From Planococcus antarcticus DSM 14505 (GTDB lineage Bacteria > Bacillota > Bacilli > Bacillales_A > Planococcaceae): a DNA stretch of 64,000 nt. Shown in pieces: positions 18,301-27,248 of this stretch. The position numbers and the translations under genes are program-made. Under the pieces are notes generated by a model. That model had not been told where the DNA came from. It saw nothing but the letters and a program-made list of their open reading frames with translations, and searched no databases. Each line of letters begins with the position of its first letter. Positions within the stretch are counted from its first letter, which is position 1. The stretch lies in the NCBI RefSeq assembly GCF_001687565.2, contig NZ_CP016534.2, positions 1,864,501 through 1,928,500 of the forward strand, read 5' to 3'.

Positions 18301-18717
18301 TCACTTCAATTTGATAGTATCAGCCATATTTTTAATGAGGTCGAGCAGGACGACCGGATAAAGCGTCGTTTCTTGAAGCGATAACTCTTCCAAGCTGACC
18401 CACTTTGCTGTGGTTTTTTTGCCTGCTCCGGTAACCACGAAGTAATCTCGTTCCAAAAGGTGACGTTCTTCAAATTCGACTTCGTAAATAAGCGTGATTT
18501 CATGAAAGGTTTGCTCTTTCAGCGCGTAGATATTCTCCAGTACATTTAAGGAGCGCACGATTTGAATATCGGCACCAATTTCCTCTTTGAATTCTCTCTT
18601 CAGCGCATTAGCGGAAGGTTCCCAAAGCTCGATGGTTCCGCCCAATGGCCAGTAAAAGGGCCCCTCTCCGGTTTGAATGAGCAGTAAATAACGGACTGTC
18701 CCCGTCTTAAGACTCAC
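18301..18717 (-). CDS. Nudix hydrolase, apparently short at the N-terminus
   Basis: A 138-residue protein with a complete Nudix box: G-TIELW-E-PSANALK-REFKEEIGA, the GX5EX7REUXEEXGU pattern that binds Mg2+ and cleaves nucleoside diphosphates linked to X. It starts with GTG at 18717, which overlaps the stop of the upstream MBL gene (GTGA), so the two are probably translationally coupled. Only about 25 residues precede the box where 35-45 are usual, so the first strand may have been lost or the true start may be disrupted. Substrate unknown. Confidence 0.85.
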   Translation of the reverse strand: MSLKTGTVRYLLLIQTGEGPFYWPLGGTIELWEPSANALKREFKEEIGADIQIVRSLNVLENIYALKEQTFHEITLIYEVEFEERHLLERDYFVVTGAGKKTTAKWVSLEELSLQETTLYPVVLLDLIKNMADTIKLK

Positions 18718-19562
18718 AAAGCATTGGCTCTTGGCCGCAAATGTCGGCTTTTTCTATCGTCATAGTCTGCAACGACAGATGAAACAATATGAATGGTGTC
18801 CCATTCTCTTTCTGGAAACTGGATGATCGGATAAATTTTTTGAAAAATCTGGCGATCAATATCGCTTGGGTGCAGGCCTTCTTCGTAAAGCTGGACGATG
18901 TTTTGCTGAAGCGTTTCCAAGTGCTGCAATTTCTGTTCCAGCAAAGCACGACCATTTTCCAGAAAACCTGCATGGCTGCAGAACACCGACTGAAATGGCA
19001 AAGCCAATAAGGTCCGTAGCGATGCCGCAAGGAGCGGGACTGATTCACTTTTCATCATGACACGCGTTTTTTGTGACACAAATAGGTCTCCAGTAAACAA
19101 GCGCCCCGAACTCTCGTGAAACAAAGTTACATGGTCTTCTGCATGTCCTGGTGCATGAATGACCTGCCACTCGAGTGTACGTGAGCGGATGCGGTCACCA
19201 AGCGGCTGTGTTTTAATTGCTTTTCGATTTCCCCACGTAATCTTGCGGTAGTCTGGATATTCGCCATCTTCTTTAAGTATCTCCGTGCCGAGCGGATGAA
19301 TAAAAAACGGAACCTCCCGATCTCGCTGTAACCATGCTGCATTTCCAGTGTGATCTTCATGATGATGCGTGAGAACCACCTGATCGAATGAATGACCATT
19401 GAAAAAACCAACCAACTCTTCTTGCAGTTTTTCTGCTCCAGTATCGATCAGCATGCCGTCAACCAGATAGACAAATATTTTGTTGCGGGTTTCTTCGAGA
19501 ATCCCTTCCACACACAGCACGTGTTCTTTTTCATAGACCTTGATCGTGTACCATTCCCCCAT
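18714..19562 (-). CDS. MBL-fold metallo-hydrolase
   Basis: A 282-residue metallo-beta-lactamase-fold enzyme. Metal-binding motifs are visible: LTHHHEDHTGNA (HxHxDH), APGHAEDH, TGDLF with the bridging Asp, and a terminal CSHAG His. These proteins use two Zn or Fe ions to hydrolyse thioesters, lactones or phosphodiesters; the substrate cannot be inferred. The stop codon overlaps the start of the Nudix gene by 4 bases, and the two probably form one transcript. Confidence 0.9.
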   Translation of the reverse strand: MGEWYTIKVYEKEHVLCVEGILEETRNKIFVYLVDGMLIDTGAEKLQEELVGFFNGHSFDQVVLTHHHEDHTGNAAWLQRDREVPFFIHPLGTEILKEDGEYPDYRKITWGNRKAIKTQPLGDRIRSRTLEWQVIHAPGHAEDHVTLFHESSGRLFTGDLFVSQKTRVMMKSESVPLLAASLRTLLALPFQSVFCSHAGFLENGRALLEQKLQHLETLQQNIVQLYEEGLHPSDIDRQIFQKIYPIIQFPEREWDTIHIVSSVVADYDDRKSRHLRPRANAL

Positions 19563-20034
19563 AATTAATAATGAAGTACCTGCCCTTTTCTTTCATGATA
19601 CAGAATTTTACAGTTTGCAGCCGCAAAAAGTTATAATTTGATTTCTATTTATATCGAACCAATACTATGCCTAATGAGATTCTGCAAACCAGACACGCTC
19701 TCTGAAGGTCTCTTGGACATCGTTGCGTTGCTAACGCAGACTTCTCCATTGTTTACTCCATATCTTCTAGTAAAATAGTAAAAGATAAATGGTCACTTTT
19801 TCGCGTTGCCTTAATGCTGGCAAGTCCATGGGCTACTGGAGCCATTCTCAAAGCGGCTATAAAGCCTTGTAAAAGCTATGTTCATTAGTTCAATTCTTAT
19901 AAAGTATAGACTCAAAGATTTTAAGGTTGTTTAATGTATTCTCTATAAGTTTTTTGGATTTTTTTAGTAGATGCGTTTTTGATTTTATTCAATGATCCTT
20001 AAGTAGAATGTTACATATTTAATGAAAACGAGCT
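19563..20034. other. 470-base gap without a supported gene
   Basis: AT-rich sequence upstream of the MBL gene. It should contain that gene's promoter. Short open stretches occur on both strands but none has a ribosome site or recognisable protein. Confidence 0.5.
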
Positions 20035-20403
20035 TTATATATAGAATTGAACTAAATCCGCTATAAATTCTTTTGTCTGTTGTTGGTTTTTAAGGATGAC
20101 CACTTTTCCAGGGGCTGGTTCCAACCGAACATTTTCCTCAGCATCGAGAAACTGGGCTTGTAATTGGACCGCTCCTTCCCCATCTTTTGTTTCAAGTACC
20201 GGGAAACAAACCTCAACGTCCTCATGTGATGCTGAAAAAAATTGTCCATCTCTACTAGACTCAACCCTCCTGACGTCTGCGCCACCCTGTCGCTGCCAGA
20301 CAAAATTATCCGTTTCAAAATGCGGAATCTCCAAAAGTGCTGACAGCTTGCGTGCCAATGTGGTCTTACCGCTCCCCACTGAACCGATGATGTAAATCTT
20401 CAT
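20035..20403 (-). pseudogene. DNA topology modulation protein-like P-loop kinase, decayed
   Basis: The start MKIYIIGSVGSGKTTLARKL (Walker A GSVGSGKTT) and ETDNFVWQRQ match the FlaR/topology-modulation family of adenylate-kinase-like proteins. The frame then drifts: family sequence RTLRFVSRYLKQKMGKERSNYKP and MLRKMFGWN is found in the neighbouring frame, and the end KVVILKNQQQTKEFI is back in the first. At least two frameshifts and an internal deletion are needed; about 120 codons remain of the usual 170-180. A 122-residue product could be made, but its middle would be nonsense. It overlaps the SRPBCC gene upstream by 4 bases (ATGA). Confidence 0.75.
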
Positions 20404-20849
20404 GATTCCGCAGCCATTGCAACCCGCTCCATCAGATCCTCCACTTCCTGCTTGCTACTGTTTTGCTGATCGAGTTTCAGTAAGGTCCGTCCGAATAAAT
20501 TAGCGCCTGCATTGGAGCCACTGTAAACGAAAAGCGTTTTTTCGTCGTCTATCCGTGTCAGTGCAAAGCTCAAGGAGATTTTGAATAGCCCAGCCGCCAC
20601 GAACCCGATATCTTTGCGTTTTTGCTCCGGCGAATCCTCATAGGCAGTAATTTCCATGACATAGCTGACCAAACGGTTGCCCATCCGGTTCTGCTGCGCA
20701 TATTTCGACCCAACTTGATTTGGCGGTCCTTTAACCAATTGATGTTTTTCCAACTGTGGCATAATGGTCTGCAGCTGCTCATCCGAAAACAATGCCCATA
20801 CTTTGTCAATGGACGCATTAATTACACATTGCTCATTCCAATAGACCAT
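20400..20849 (-). CDS. SRPBCC (START/Bet v1 fold) protein, copy 2
   Basis: A 149-residue SRPBCC-fold protein: NEQCVINASIDKVWALFSDEQ is the usual first strand and helix, and the last 20 residues form the long C-terminal helix that closes the hydrophobic cavity. AGGGGGA precedes the ATG. It is a diverged tandem copy of the gene just upstream (same order of blocks, such as xxINASIDKVWxLF, GSKYAQ/GAKHAQ and VMEITAYED/IIETVGYED). Such proteins bind hydrophobic ligands; the ligand here is unknown. Confidence 0.82.
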   Translation of the reverse strand: MVYWNEQCVINASIDKVWALFSDEQLQTIMPQLEKHQLVKGPPNQVGSKYAQQNRMGNRLVSYVMEITAYEDSPEQKRKDIGFVAAGLFKISLSFALTRIDDEKTLFVYSGSNAGANLFGRTLLKLDQQNSSKQEVEDLMERVAMAAES

Positions 20850-20866
20850 TTCGTCTTCCCCCTGTC

Positions 20867-21319
20867 TTACAATTTCAACGCTTCATCTCTTACCCGCTCC
20901 ATGAAAGCCGTGACAGTTTGCAGGCGGGTCTTTTTGCTGCCTGACAGCAGCATCGCCTTGCCCATCAGTCCTTTGCCTTTGTTGACCCCTTCATAAATGA
21001 ACCTCGTGCGGTTTTCGTCTTCTTTCAGCAGCGTAAACGAATAAAACACCCCGAAGCTCTGACCCATATCGAATTGGGTCTGTTTAAGCTTGCTGTCCGG
21101 TAGGTCTTCATAGCCCACCGTCTCGATGATATAGGTTTGCAGCTGGGTGCCTTCATGATAACTTTGGGCATGCTTGGCACCCAGCTGGTCATTGCTATTT
21201 TCTAGCAGGATATGCTCTTCCACTTTCGGCATCAATAGTTTGATGTTGTCATCTTTGAACAAACTCCAGACTTTTTCGATCGATGCACCAATCACCATTT
21301 CCTCTTTCCATTTAACCAT
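20867..21319 (-). CDS. SRPBCC (START/Bet v1 fold) protein, copy 1
   Basis: A 150-residue SRPBCC-fold protein. I chose the ATG at 21319, 6 bases after GAGGAGG, over the longer frame from 21373. The sequence EEMVIGASIEKVWSLFKDDN and the closing helix MERVRDEALKL match its tandem neighbour, from which it is separated by 17 bases. The pair plus the decayed kinase form one probable operon. Function unknown; the duplication suggests two related ligands. Confidence 0.82.
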   Translation of the reverse strand: MVKWKEEMVIGASIEKVWSLFKDDNIKLLMPKVEEHILLENSNDQLGAKHAQSYHEGTQLQTYIIETVGYEDLPDSKLKQTQFDMGQSFGVFYSFTLLKEDENRTRFIYEGVNKGKGLMGKAMLLSGSKKTRLQTVTAFMERVRDEALKL

Positions 21320-21506
21320 GGCTGCTCCTCCTCTGTAACTAACGGACTCTCTGTCATTATCCCATGAGTGCAACTAACATTCACGTCCAATTGCTTCAGT
21401 CTGAGGAAAAGACCGACAGTTAAAGGCGCTTGACTAGTCCGAGTTTTGTAGCTGCTTGAATTAATCGGCAGCATGTCTATAATGAAGAATGGAACGGAGT
21501 GGTGCA

Positions 21507-21695
21507 ATGAAGACCTCGACAATATTGATTTTATTTATCCTTGCGATGCAATTGATCACTGCAGTAAATGCCTTGATTTTTGATGGCGGGCTGGGGGATC
21601 TCGTCTTTTGGTTCAACTCGGCTTTGTTTATGGGAGCGTTGGCAGTTTATGTCTACCGCATGGATAAAGACAAAGCAGCGACAGCGAAAAAATAA
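21507..21695 (+). CDS. Small two-helix membrane protein
   Basis: A 62-residue protein starting at the ATG at 21507, 6 bases after GGAGTGG; an upstream ATG at 21489 lacks a ribosome site. Two transmembrane segments (about residues 4-22 and 31-50) are followed by a short basic tail. No family is recognised. A terminator shared with the converging phosphatase gene lies at its end. Confidence 0.7.
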   Translation: MKTSTILILFILAMQLITAVNALIFDGGLGDLVFWFNSALFMGALAVYVYRMDKDKAATAKK

Positions 21696-21731
21696 AAAGC
21701 AGCAGGGCGTTTTCCGCCCCTGCTGCTTTTT
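21694..21731. terminator. Bidirectional terminator
   Basis: AAAAAGCAGCAGGGCG pairs with CGCCCCTGCTGCTTTTT (one mismatch) around a short loop; it serves the small membrane gene and the histidine phosphatase. Confidence 0.85.
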
Positions 21732-21742
21732 CAGTTCAAAAC

Positions 21743-22330
21743 TTATCGTTCACTCATCGATTTCTCCAAGTGGCTGACCTGATTATAATTTCGAATGATC
21801 CAATTGTTTTCGTCAAAATGAATGTGGCTGAGACAGGCATTCAGCAGACGAGTTTTTCCGGACCCGATTTCACCGTCCGACAACTTCCCAAGGATGGCAT
21901 TGATGACGCCGCCGTGGGAGACCAGCAATACGCGTTTATCCAGGTAACAGTCATTGATGATTTCCAGACCGGTTGCGAGTCGTTCGCTGAAGGAGCCATT
22001 GTCTTCCTGATTCGGATAATGCCGGTCAGGAAAAGTAAAGGCCCGCTCTTTAAAGGTTAATCCTTCCGCGTCACCAAAATGCTTTTCCACAAACTCGTCC
22101 ATTTCGACGAATGGCAGTCCCAATGTTTCATTGATGATTTCAGCGGTTTGCCGTGCACGCTGAAGCGGACTTGTAATGATCAGATCCCAATCAGAGGCTG
22201 TTAAATACGCCCCGCATTGCCTTGCCTGCTGTGTGCCGGCAGCATTCAAGGGGATATCAGTTTTCCCTTGGATTTTCCCTAATGCATTCCAATCCGTTTC
22301 GCCGTGGCGAATCAGGCAGACGATGGTCAT
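21743..22330 (-). CDS. Histidine phosphatase (phosphoglycerate-mutase-like) protein
   Basis: A 195-residue member of the histidine phosphatase superfamily. The catalytic RHGETDWN lies near residue 8, with SPLQRARQTAE and the second catalytic His in LLVSHGGVINA. The overall form resembles the Bacillus YhfR/PhoE group of broad-specificity phosphatases rather than a glycolytic mutase. It transfers phosphate through a phospho-His intermediate in the cytoplasm. It appears to be a single-gene unit. Confidence 0.9.
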   Translation of the reverse strand: MTIVCLIRHGETDWNALGKIQGKTDIPLNAAGTQQARQCGAYLTASDWDLIITSPLQRARQTAEIINETLGLPFVEMDEFVEKHFGDAEGLTFKERAFTFPDRHYPNQEDNGSFSERLATGLEIINDCYLDKRVLLVSHGGVINAILGKLSDGEIGSGKTRLLNACLSHIHFDENNWIIRNYNQVSHLEKSMSER

Positions 22331-22709
22331 ATTTAGTCACCCCTTTATCCTTCTATTATAGATTATTACTATTTTTTCATTTTACCACAAAAAGGTATCC
22401 TACTCACTTGAAAAGTCCGTCAGATAGTCTTTAAAGAGGACGTCTGTCAATCAGTTAAATTGCTATCAGAATTCTGAAACAAACAGTCGATTCTACTCTT
22501 CTCACGTGTTACGACATCTCCGTTCAATCACCACTTCCAAACGCTTTTTCACCAGAGAATCGACAAAGCAGTATTAAATGTGAATGTCTTACTTGTCTAT
22601 ACTCATATAGTAGCTTATTTGCTGTTTTTGAATTTTTCGTTGATATCCTTATGTAAATAATTACATTTAAAACTTTACCCCCGCTTTCCCCATTACTATT
22701 CTTTTTGTA
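22331..22709. other. 380-base gap without a supported gene
   Basis: AT-rich. It contains the promoter side of the phosphatase gene. A 71-codon open stretch on the minus strand (22524-22739) begins inside the terminator hairpin and has no ribosome site, so I do not call it. Confidence 0.5.
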
Positions 22710-22737
22710 AGAAAAACCCCTACTTTTTAATAGGGGC
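22710..22737 (-). terminator. Terminator of the NTF2-like gene
   Basis: On the minus strand GCCCCTATT-AAAAAG-TAGGGG is followed by TTTTTC, 17 bases after the stop codon. Confidence 0.8.
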
Positions 22738-22753
22738 AATAACTACCTATTCA

Positions 22754-23125
22754 TCATTCTTTTATTTGGATCATAAAGGTAGTCAGTTCTTTTACTTTTT
22801 CACTATGTTCCGTTTCCATCACGTAAAAATCACAATAAGAATATATTTTCTGCTCGCCCGCTAATCCATTCTTTTTCATGGTACCTTTGACTGCCGCTTC
22901 TCCATTGGTAGCAACAGAAAGTTCGATGCTGAAATCCACATCTCGATAGCCATCCTCGACACCAAATGCTGCATCGAGGAAAGCCTGTTTCCCTGTGATT
23001 GACTGTGAACCGACGATAGTCCATACAACATTCTCTGAAATGTGCTCTTCGATGAATTGTCGGTCTCCTTGAAAAAAAGCACGATTAAAATGACAGAAAA
23101 AATCTGTATTTTTTGCTACGCTCAT
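22754..23125 (-). CDS. NTF2/SnoaL-like protein
   Basis: A 123-residue protein with the cone-shaped NTF2/SnoaL-like fold: NRAFFQGDRQFIEEHISENVVWTIVGSQSITGKQAFLDA at the start and YSYCDFYVMETEHSEKVKELTTFMIQI at the end. I chose the ATG at 23125 because GGAAGGAG lies 9 bases before it; the frame is open upstream to 23263 but without a ribosome site. The family includes polyketide cyclases and many uncharacterised proteins; no catalytic His/Asp set is clear. The region 23126-23426 upstream has no other supported gene. Confidence 0.8.
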   Translation of the reverse strand: MSVAKNTDFFCHFNRAFFQGDRQFIEEHISENVVWTIVGSQSITGKQAFLDAAFGVEDGYRDVDFSIELSVATNGEAAVKGTMKKNGLAGEQKIYSYCDFYVMETEHSEKVKELTTFMIQIKE

Positions 23126-23426
23126 TACTAGCCGCTCCTTCCAGTCGTCATTTCCTATCGCCAGTTTAAGCTTCTGCTGATGATTTTGAAAACATTCTGC
23201 AGCTTTTTGCTTGGTCATTTCCTGAGAAACCGAGCAACTGCCGTCATGCCCGATTCCATCCAAAAAAACACTGTTACCAGATTACTTCACTTCTTCCTTC
23301 TCGATTGTCTTAATAATGGGCTCGGCACCGCTGTTCTAACTGTAGTATTCAATACCCATTTCCGATTAAGATCAGTCGTGAAACCCGTTTTCTGCAAGAT
23401 TTATTTTTATGTTTCTGCGAATAGGC

Positions 23427-23463
23427 GCAAAAAAACCGCTCCAGGTGTTTTTTCCTGAAGCGG
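23427..23463 (-). terminator. Terminator of the fru operon
   Basis: On the minus strand CCCGCTTCAGG pairs with CCTGGAGCGG and is followed by TTTTTTT, directly after fruA. Confidence 0.85.
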
Positions 23464-23470
23464 GTACAGA

Positions 23471-25378
23471 TTATGAGGCTAATGCCACACGTTTTTTTAA
23501 AGAGCCGACAACGAGTGCAGTAACAACGGCACCTGCCAAAATGGCCAAAACATATAGCAAGATGCTAGAAATTCCTCCGTCGACAAGTCCGATGACGAAA
23601 ATGCCGCCATGCGGTGCACGCAGTCCGATGTCAAACAGCATGACCAAGGCACCAGTAACTGCCGCTCCAGCGACTGAAGCCGGAATGACGCGCGCTGGAT
23701 CGGCTGCAGCGAATGGGATGACGCCTTCAGTAATAAAGCAGGCACCAAGCACGTACGCCGTTTTGCCGGCTTCACGTTCCGGTTTGCTGAACTTGTTTTT
23801 AAACAAGCTTGTAGCAATTGCTAAGCCGAGCGGAGGAACCATCCCTGCCGCCATAACCGTAGCCATGAAATTGAAGTTTTGCGCGTCCAACATCGCAATG
23901 CCAAATGTATAGGCTGCTTTATTGATGGGACCGCCCATATCGATCGCCATCATCCCCCCAAGAAGCAAGCCGACAAGCACTAAATTCGTACCGCCAAGAC
24001 TTTCAAGGAATGTAGAAATGCCCGTATAGACTCTAGTAAGCTGTGGATTGACAAGCATCATAACGATACCGGTGATGGCAATGGCAAAGACCGGGTAGAA
24101 CAAAACGGGTTTCAAGCCTTCTAGGGAGTTCGGCAAACCGGAAAAGGCTTTTTTAACCAACAGCGTTACGTAACCGGCAAGGAAACCGGCGATCAATCCG
24201 CCAAGGAAACCGGAACCGCCGCTTGCTTCTTCAACACCGGTGACGGTGATGGCAATCAAACCGCCGATCATACCCGGTGCAAATCCGGGACGGTCGGCAA
24301 TACTCATGGCGATAAAGCCGGCAAGTACTGGAACCATCAGGAAGAAGGCATTGGCGCCGCCGATGGTGTTGAGCATGGCAGCAAATTCATTGTATTCAGG
24401 ACTGTCGGGATTCCCGGCATTAATACCCCAGAAAAACGAGATGGCAATGAGAATACCGCCACCGACAACAAACGGCAACATATTCGATACACCGTTCATC
24501 AAGTGCTTGTAGAACCCACCTTTAGTTTCTCCTGTATCCGCTTCGTCTGTTGATTTGTCGTGCTTATACGTCGGTGCGTCACCCGTAACGGCACGATTTA
24601 ATAAGTTATCCGTTTCGTAGATTGCTTTGCCGACCGCTGTTTGAATGACCGGCTTGCCGTCAAAACGGCTCATTTCCACTTTGGTGTCTGCCGCTACGAT
24701 GATGGCATCCGCTCCGGCAATGTCTTCAGCAGTCAACTGGTTTTTCACGCCGCTCGAGCCGTTGGTTTCCACTTTCAAAGCGATCCCCAACTCCTTAGCG
24801 CGTTCATTCAGTTTTTCAGCGGCCATGTAAGTATGCGCAATGCCCGTCGGACAAGCGGTGACCGCCAGAATTTTCTTTTGTGCGCTGTCAGCAGGACTGC
24901 TTTCAGCTTCTGGTTCATCCATAGAAGACTCTTTATCAGATACCACTTGCAGTACTTCCTGCTTCGACTTAGCGGCAAGGATGTTCGTGCGGAACTGTTC
25001 GTCCATCAAGAACGTAGCCAAGCGTGACAGCGCCTCCAAATGATCGTCATTGGCGCCTTCACTGGCCGCGATCATGAAGAATAAATTAGCTGGCTGACCG
25101 TCAAGTGATTCAAAATCCAGCCCGTCGAGCGCACGGCCAAAGGCAATAGCCGGTGACTTGACTGCTGCGGACTTGGCATGAGGTATCGCAATGCCGTCCC
25201 CAATGCCGGTCGTGCTTTGGCTTTCGCGCTCCATAATAGCTGCAGTGAATGCGCGTTTGTCTGATAATTTTCCGGCCCGGTCAAGTTGCGACGCTAGTTC
25301 TTCAAGCACTTCTTGTTTTGTTGTGGCTGAAAGGTTCAGGATAATGGTTTGTTCTGTTAATAGTTGAGTGATTTTCAT
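23471..25378 (-). CDS. fruA: PTS fructose transporter, EIIABC
   Basis: A 635-residue fused fructose permease of the phosphotransferase system. EIIA (about 1-147) has the phosphorylated His67 in AIPHAKS. EIIB (about 168-265) carries the phosphocysteine Cys176 in VTACPTGIAHTYMAAE. EIIC (about 290-630) holds the membrane helices and sugar site. Phosphate passes from HPr to His67, Cys176 and then fructose, giving fructose-1-phosphate on entry. The order A-B-C is the Bacillus FruA type. It overlaps fruK by 4 bases and is last in the fruR-fruK-fruA operon, which ends in a terminator. Confidence 0.96.
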   Translation of the reverse strand: MKITQLLTEQTIILNLSATTKQEVLEELASQLDRAGKLSDKRAFTAAIMERESQSTTGIGDGIAIPHAKSAAVKSPAIAFGRALDGLDFESLDGQPANLFFMIAASEGANDDHLEALSRLATFLMDEQFRTNILAAKSKQEVLQVVSDKESSMDEPEAESSPADSAQKKILAVTACPTGIAHTYMAAEKLNERAKELGIALKVETNGSSGVKNQLTAEDIAGADAIIVAADTKVEMSRFDGKPVIQTAVGKAIYETDNLLNRAVTGDAPTYKHDKSTDEADTGETKGGFYKHLMNGVSNMLPFVVGGGILIAISFFWGINAGNPDSPEYNEFAAMLNTIGGANAFFLMVPVLAGFIAMSIADRPGFAPGMIGGLIAITVTGVEEASGGSGFLGGLIAGFLAGYVTLLVKKAFSGLPNSLEGLKPVLFYPVFAIAITGIVMMLVNPQLTRVYTGISTFLESLGGTNLVLVGLLLGGMMAIDMGGPINKAAYTFGIAMLDAQNFNFMATVMAAGMVPPLGLAIATSLFKNKFSKPEREAGKTAYVLGACFITEGVIPFAAADPARVIPASVAGAAVTGALVMLFDIGLRAPHGGIFVIGLVDGGISSILLYVLAILAGAVVTALVVGSLKKRVALAS

Positions 25379-26307
25379 TTTGTCACATCCTTTTCTTTGA
25401 ATGGATAAATCTCTACTTGATCAAGCAACAGCTCAACGTCTTCTTTGCGGCATAAATCTGAACGAAAAGCGGTCGCACTGCCGCTCGCGACACCATAGCG
25501 GAATGCTAGCGCTGGATCTTGGTGCGCCGCATACGATGCAATAAAGCCAGACACCAGCGAATCCCCAGAGCCGACCGTATTGACGACAGTTCCTTGTGGT
25601 GCTTTCGCGATGAGCGCAATATCTTTTGTTACCAGCAACGCCCCGTCGCCTCCCATGGAGACGATAACGTGCTGTGTACCTTTTGCTACTAATTTACTGG
25701 CATAACGATAAGCAGCAACCAAACTGCTAATTTCCACATTAAACAACTCACCTAATTCTTGTTGATTGGGTTTAGCCAAGAACACCGACGTTGTCAACAG
25801 GCTTTCCAGTGCAGGACCCGATGTGTCGAGTACGAATCGAACTTGATTGGCTTGGCAAATTTCTGCTAGTTCTAAAAAATATTCTGTCGCTATAGAGTGT
25901 GGCAGACTGCCCGCTAACACAAACCAGTCATCTTTGTTCATCAAGCGAACTTTTTCAGTCAATACTGCTAGTTGCTCAGCTGTCAATTTAGGACCAGGGC
26001 CGTTCAGCTCGGTTTCTTCGTCCGCTTTAATTTTGACGTTGATGCGGGTGATTTCAGTTGTTTCAATAAAATCGGTAGCGACGCCTTCAGTTTTCAAAAA
26101 CTCTTCTATATAGTGTCCTGTAAAACCCCCAGCATAGCCAAGCGCCTGATTGGAAACGCCCAGCCGCTTCAAGACACGGGAAACATTGATGCCTTTTCCG
26201 CCGGGATAATAATAGACCTCTTCAGAGCGGTTCAGTTTCCCACTTTCAAATTCGGGTACATATACTGTGTAATCGATGGACGGTGTAATCGTGCAGGTGT
26301 ATATCAT
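25375..26307 (-). CDS. fruK: 1-phosphofructokinase
   Basis: A 310-residue PfkB-family sugar kinase converting fructose-1-phosphate and ATP to fructose-1,6-bisphosphate. Signatures: GGKGINVSRVLKRLG (PfkB motif 1), LAGSLPHS, AKPNQQELGELF and VNTVGSGDSLVSGFIASYA (motif 2 with the catalytic Asp in GSGDS). It overlaps both neighbours by 4 bases (ATGA), so the three genes are translationally coupled. It completes the fructose route to glycolysis. Confidence 0.96.
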   Translation of the reverse strand: MIYTCTITPSIDYTVYVPEFESGKLNRSEEVYYYPGGKGINVSRVLKRLGVSNQALGYAGGFTGHYIEEFLKTEGVATDFIETTEITRINVKIKADEETELNGPGPKLTAEQLAVLTEKVRLMNKDDWFVLAGSLPHSIATEYFLELAEICQANQVRFVLDTSGPALESLLTTSVFLAKPNQQELGELFNVEISSLVAAYRYASKLVAKGTQHVIVSMGGDGALLVTKDIALIAKAPQGTVVNTVGSGDSLVSGFIASYAAHQDPALAFRYGVASGSATAFRSDLCRKEDVELLLDQVEIYPFKEKDVTK

Positions 26308-27056
26308 GGTGTCACGACCTTTACTATTGTCTTTTTTTGGAGCCTGGCATTGGCTTCTTCGGTAATTTCATCTACAATTAGAGTGGCACGACCCAAATCC
26401 ATAATCTTGGCGAAACTGATTTTATTGGCTTTGGAATGATCAGCAAGCGCATAGGTTTTTCGCGCCAAAGAACTGGCTAACTCTTTAACCGCTGCTTCTT
26501 CTGGATCTGGTGTCGTGTAGCCATAGTCTGGATGGAAGCCGTTGATGCCGAGAAAGCAGACATCAAACCGGTAGTTCTGCAACGCTTGAATCGTATGGGA
26601 ACCAACAAAGGCACCCGTTCGCGGCTTCATTAATCCACCGGTCAAATAGGTGGTAATGCCCTGCTCGTTAAGGGCTTCGACGAGTGTCAGGCAGTTGGTG
26701 ACGACCACCAAATCCTTATCTTTTAGAAACGGAATCAGTTGGAATGTCGTGGTGCCGGCATCTAGGAACACACTGTCTCCTCGTTGAACGAGCGAGGACG
26801 CATATTCCGCTATCCTGATTTTCTCTTCTAGAAACCGTGTGGATTTGTCCATTATGCTGGGTTCCATCAGATTCCGCCCTGGCAAAATCGCGCCGCCGAA
26901 AACGCGTTCGAGTTTTTGCGATTGCTCGAGATCGGTCAAATCCCTTCGGATCGTTGATTCCGATGCACCCGTCGATTCCACCAGTTCTTGTATTTTGACT
27001 GTCTGTTTTTCTTCCAGCAGCCCTAAAATATAGGCATGCCGTTCGTTGGTCAGCAA
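26304..27056 (-). CDS. fruR: DeoR/GlpR-family fructose operon repressor
   Basis: A 250-residue DeoR-family regulator. The N-terminal winged helix reads LTNERHAYILGLLEEKQTVKIQELVESTGASESTIRRDL, and the C-terminal DeoR sensor domain contains VFLDAGTTTFQLIPFL and LTGGLMKPRTGAFVG, which bind a sugar phosphate (in fru operons, fructose-1-phosphate). The start codon is TTG at 27056, 6 bases after GAAGGTGA. As first gene of fruRKA it should repress its own operon until fructose is present. Confidence 0.93.
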   Translation of the reverse strand: MLTNERHAYILGLLEEKQTVKIQELVESTGASESTIRRDLTDLEQSQKLERVFGGAILPGRNLMEPSIMDKSTRFLEEKIRIAEYASSLVQRGDSVFLDAGTTTFQLIPFLKDKDLVVVTNCLTLVEALNEQGITTYLTGGLMKPRTGAFVGSHTIQALQNYRFDVCFLGINGFHPDYGYTTPDPEEAAVKELASSLARKTYALADHSKANKISFAKIMDLGRATLIVDEITEEANARLQKKTIVKVVTP

Positions 27057-27099
27057 GTTATCACCTTCTATTTAATAGAGTAAAAGTTCTGTTAAATAG

Positions 27100-27128
27100 A
27101 TAATACTTGAAATCGCTTCCACAATCAA
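27100..27128 (-). promoter_or_regulatory. fruRKA promoter with embedded cre site
   Basis: On the minus strand, TTGATT (27128-27123), a 17-base spacer and TATTAT (27105-27100) form a good sigma-A promoter. The spacer contains a 15-base sequence (27107-27121) that meets every position of the CcpA cre consensus WTGNAANCGNWNNCW. CcpA bound there would cover the RNA polymerase site, giving glucose repression of the operon. Direct repeats of AATCA-type sequence just upstream may bind FruR. Confidence 0.7.
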
Positions 27129-27248
27129 TCATAATCGTTCATAAGCAATCAAAAAACGTCATTTTTTATTTCTTTTCACTCAAAAACCGTCACATTCGGT
27201 CAGCGAATGAACAAAAATGATTGCACCCACTAAAGGAGGAAACTAATC

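Noticed and set aside
23126..23426. Open stretch upstream of the NTF2-like gene (SVSQEMTKQKAAECFQNH)
   Set aside because: No ribosome site and no family; could be an older upstream gene but evidence is insufficient.
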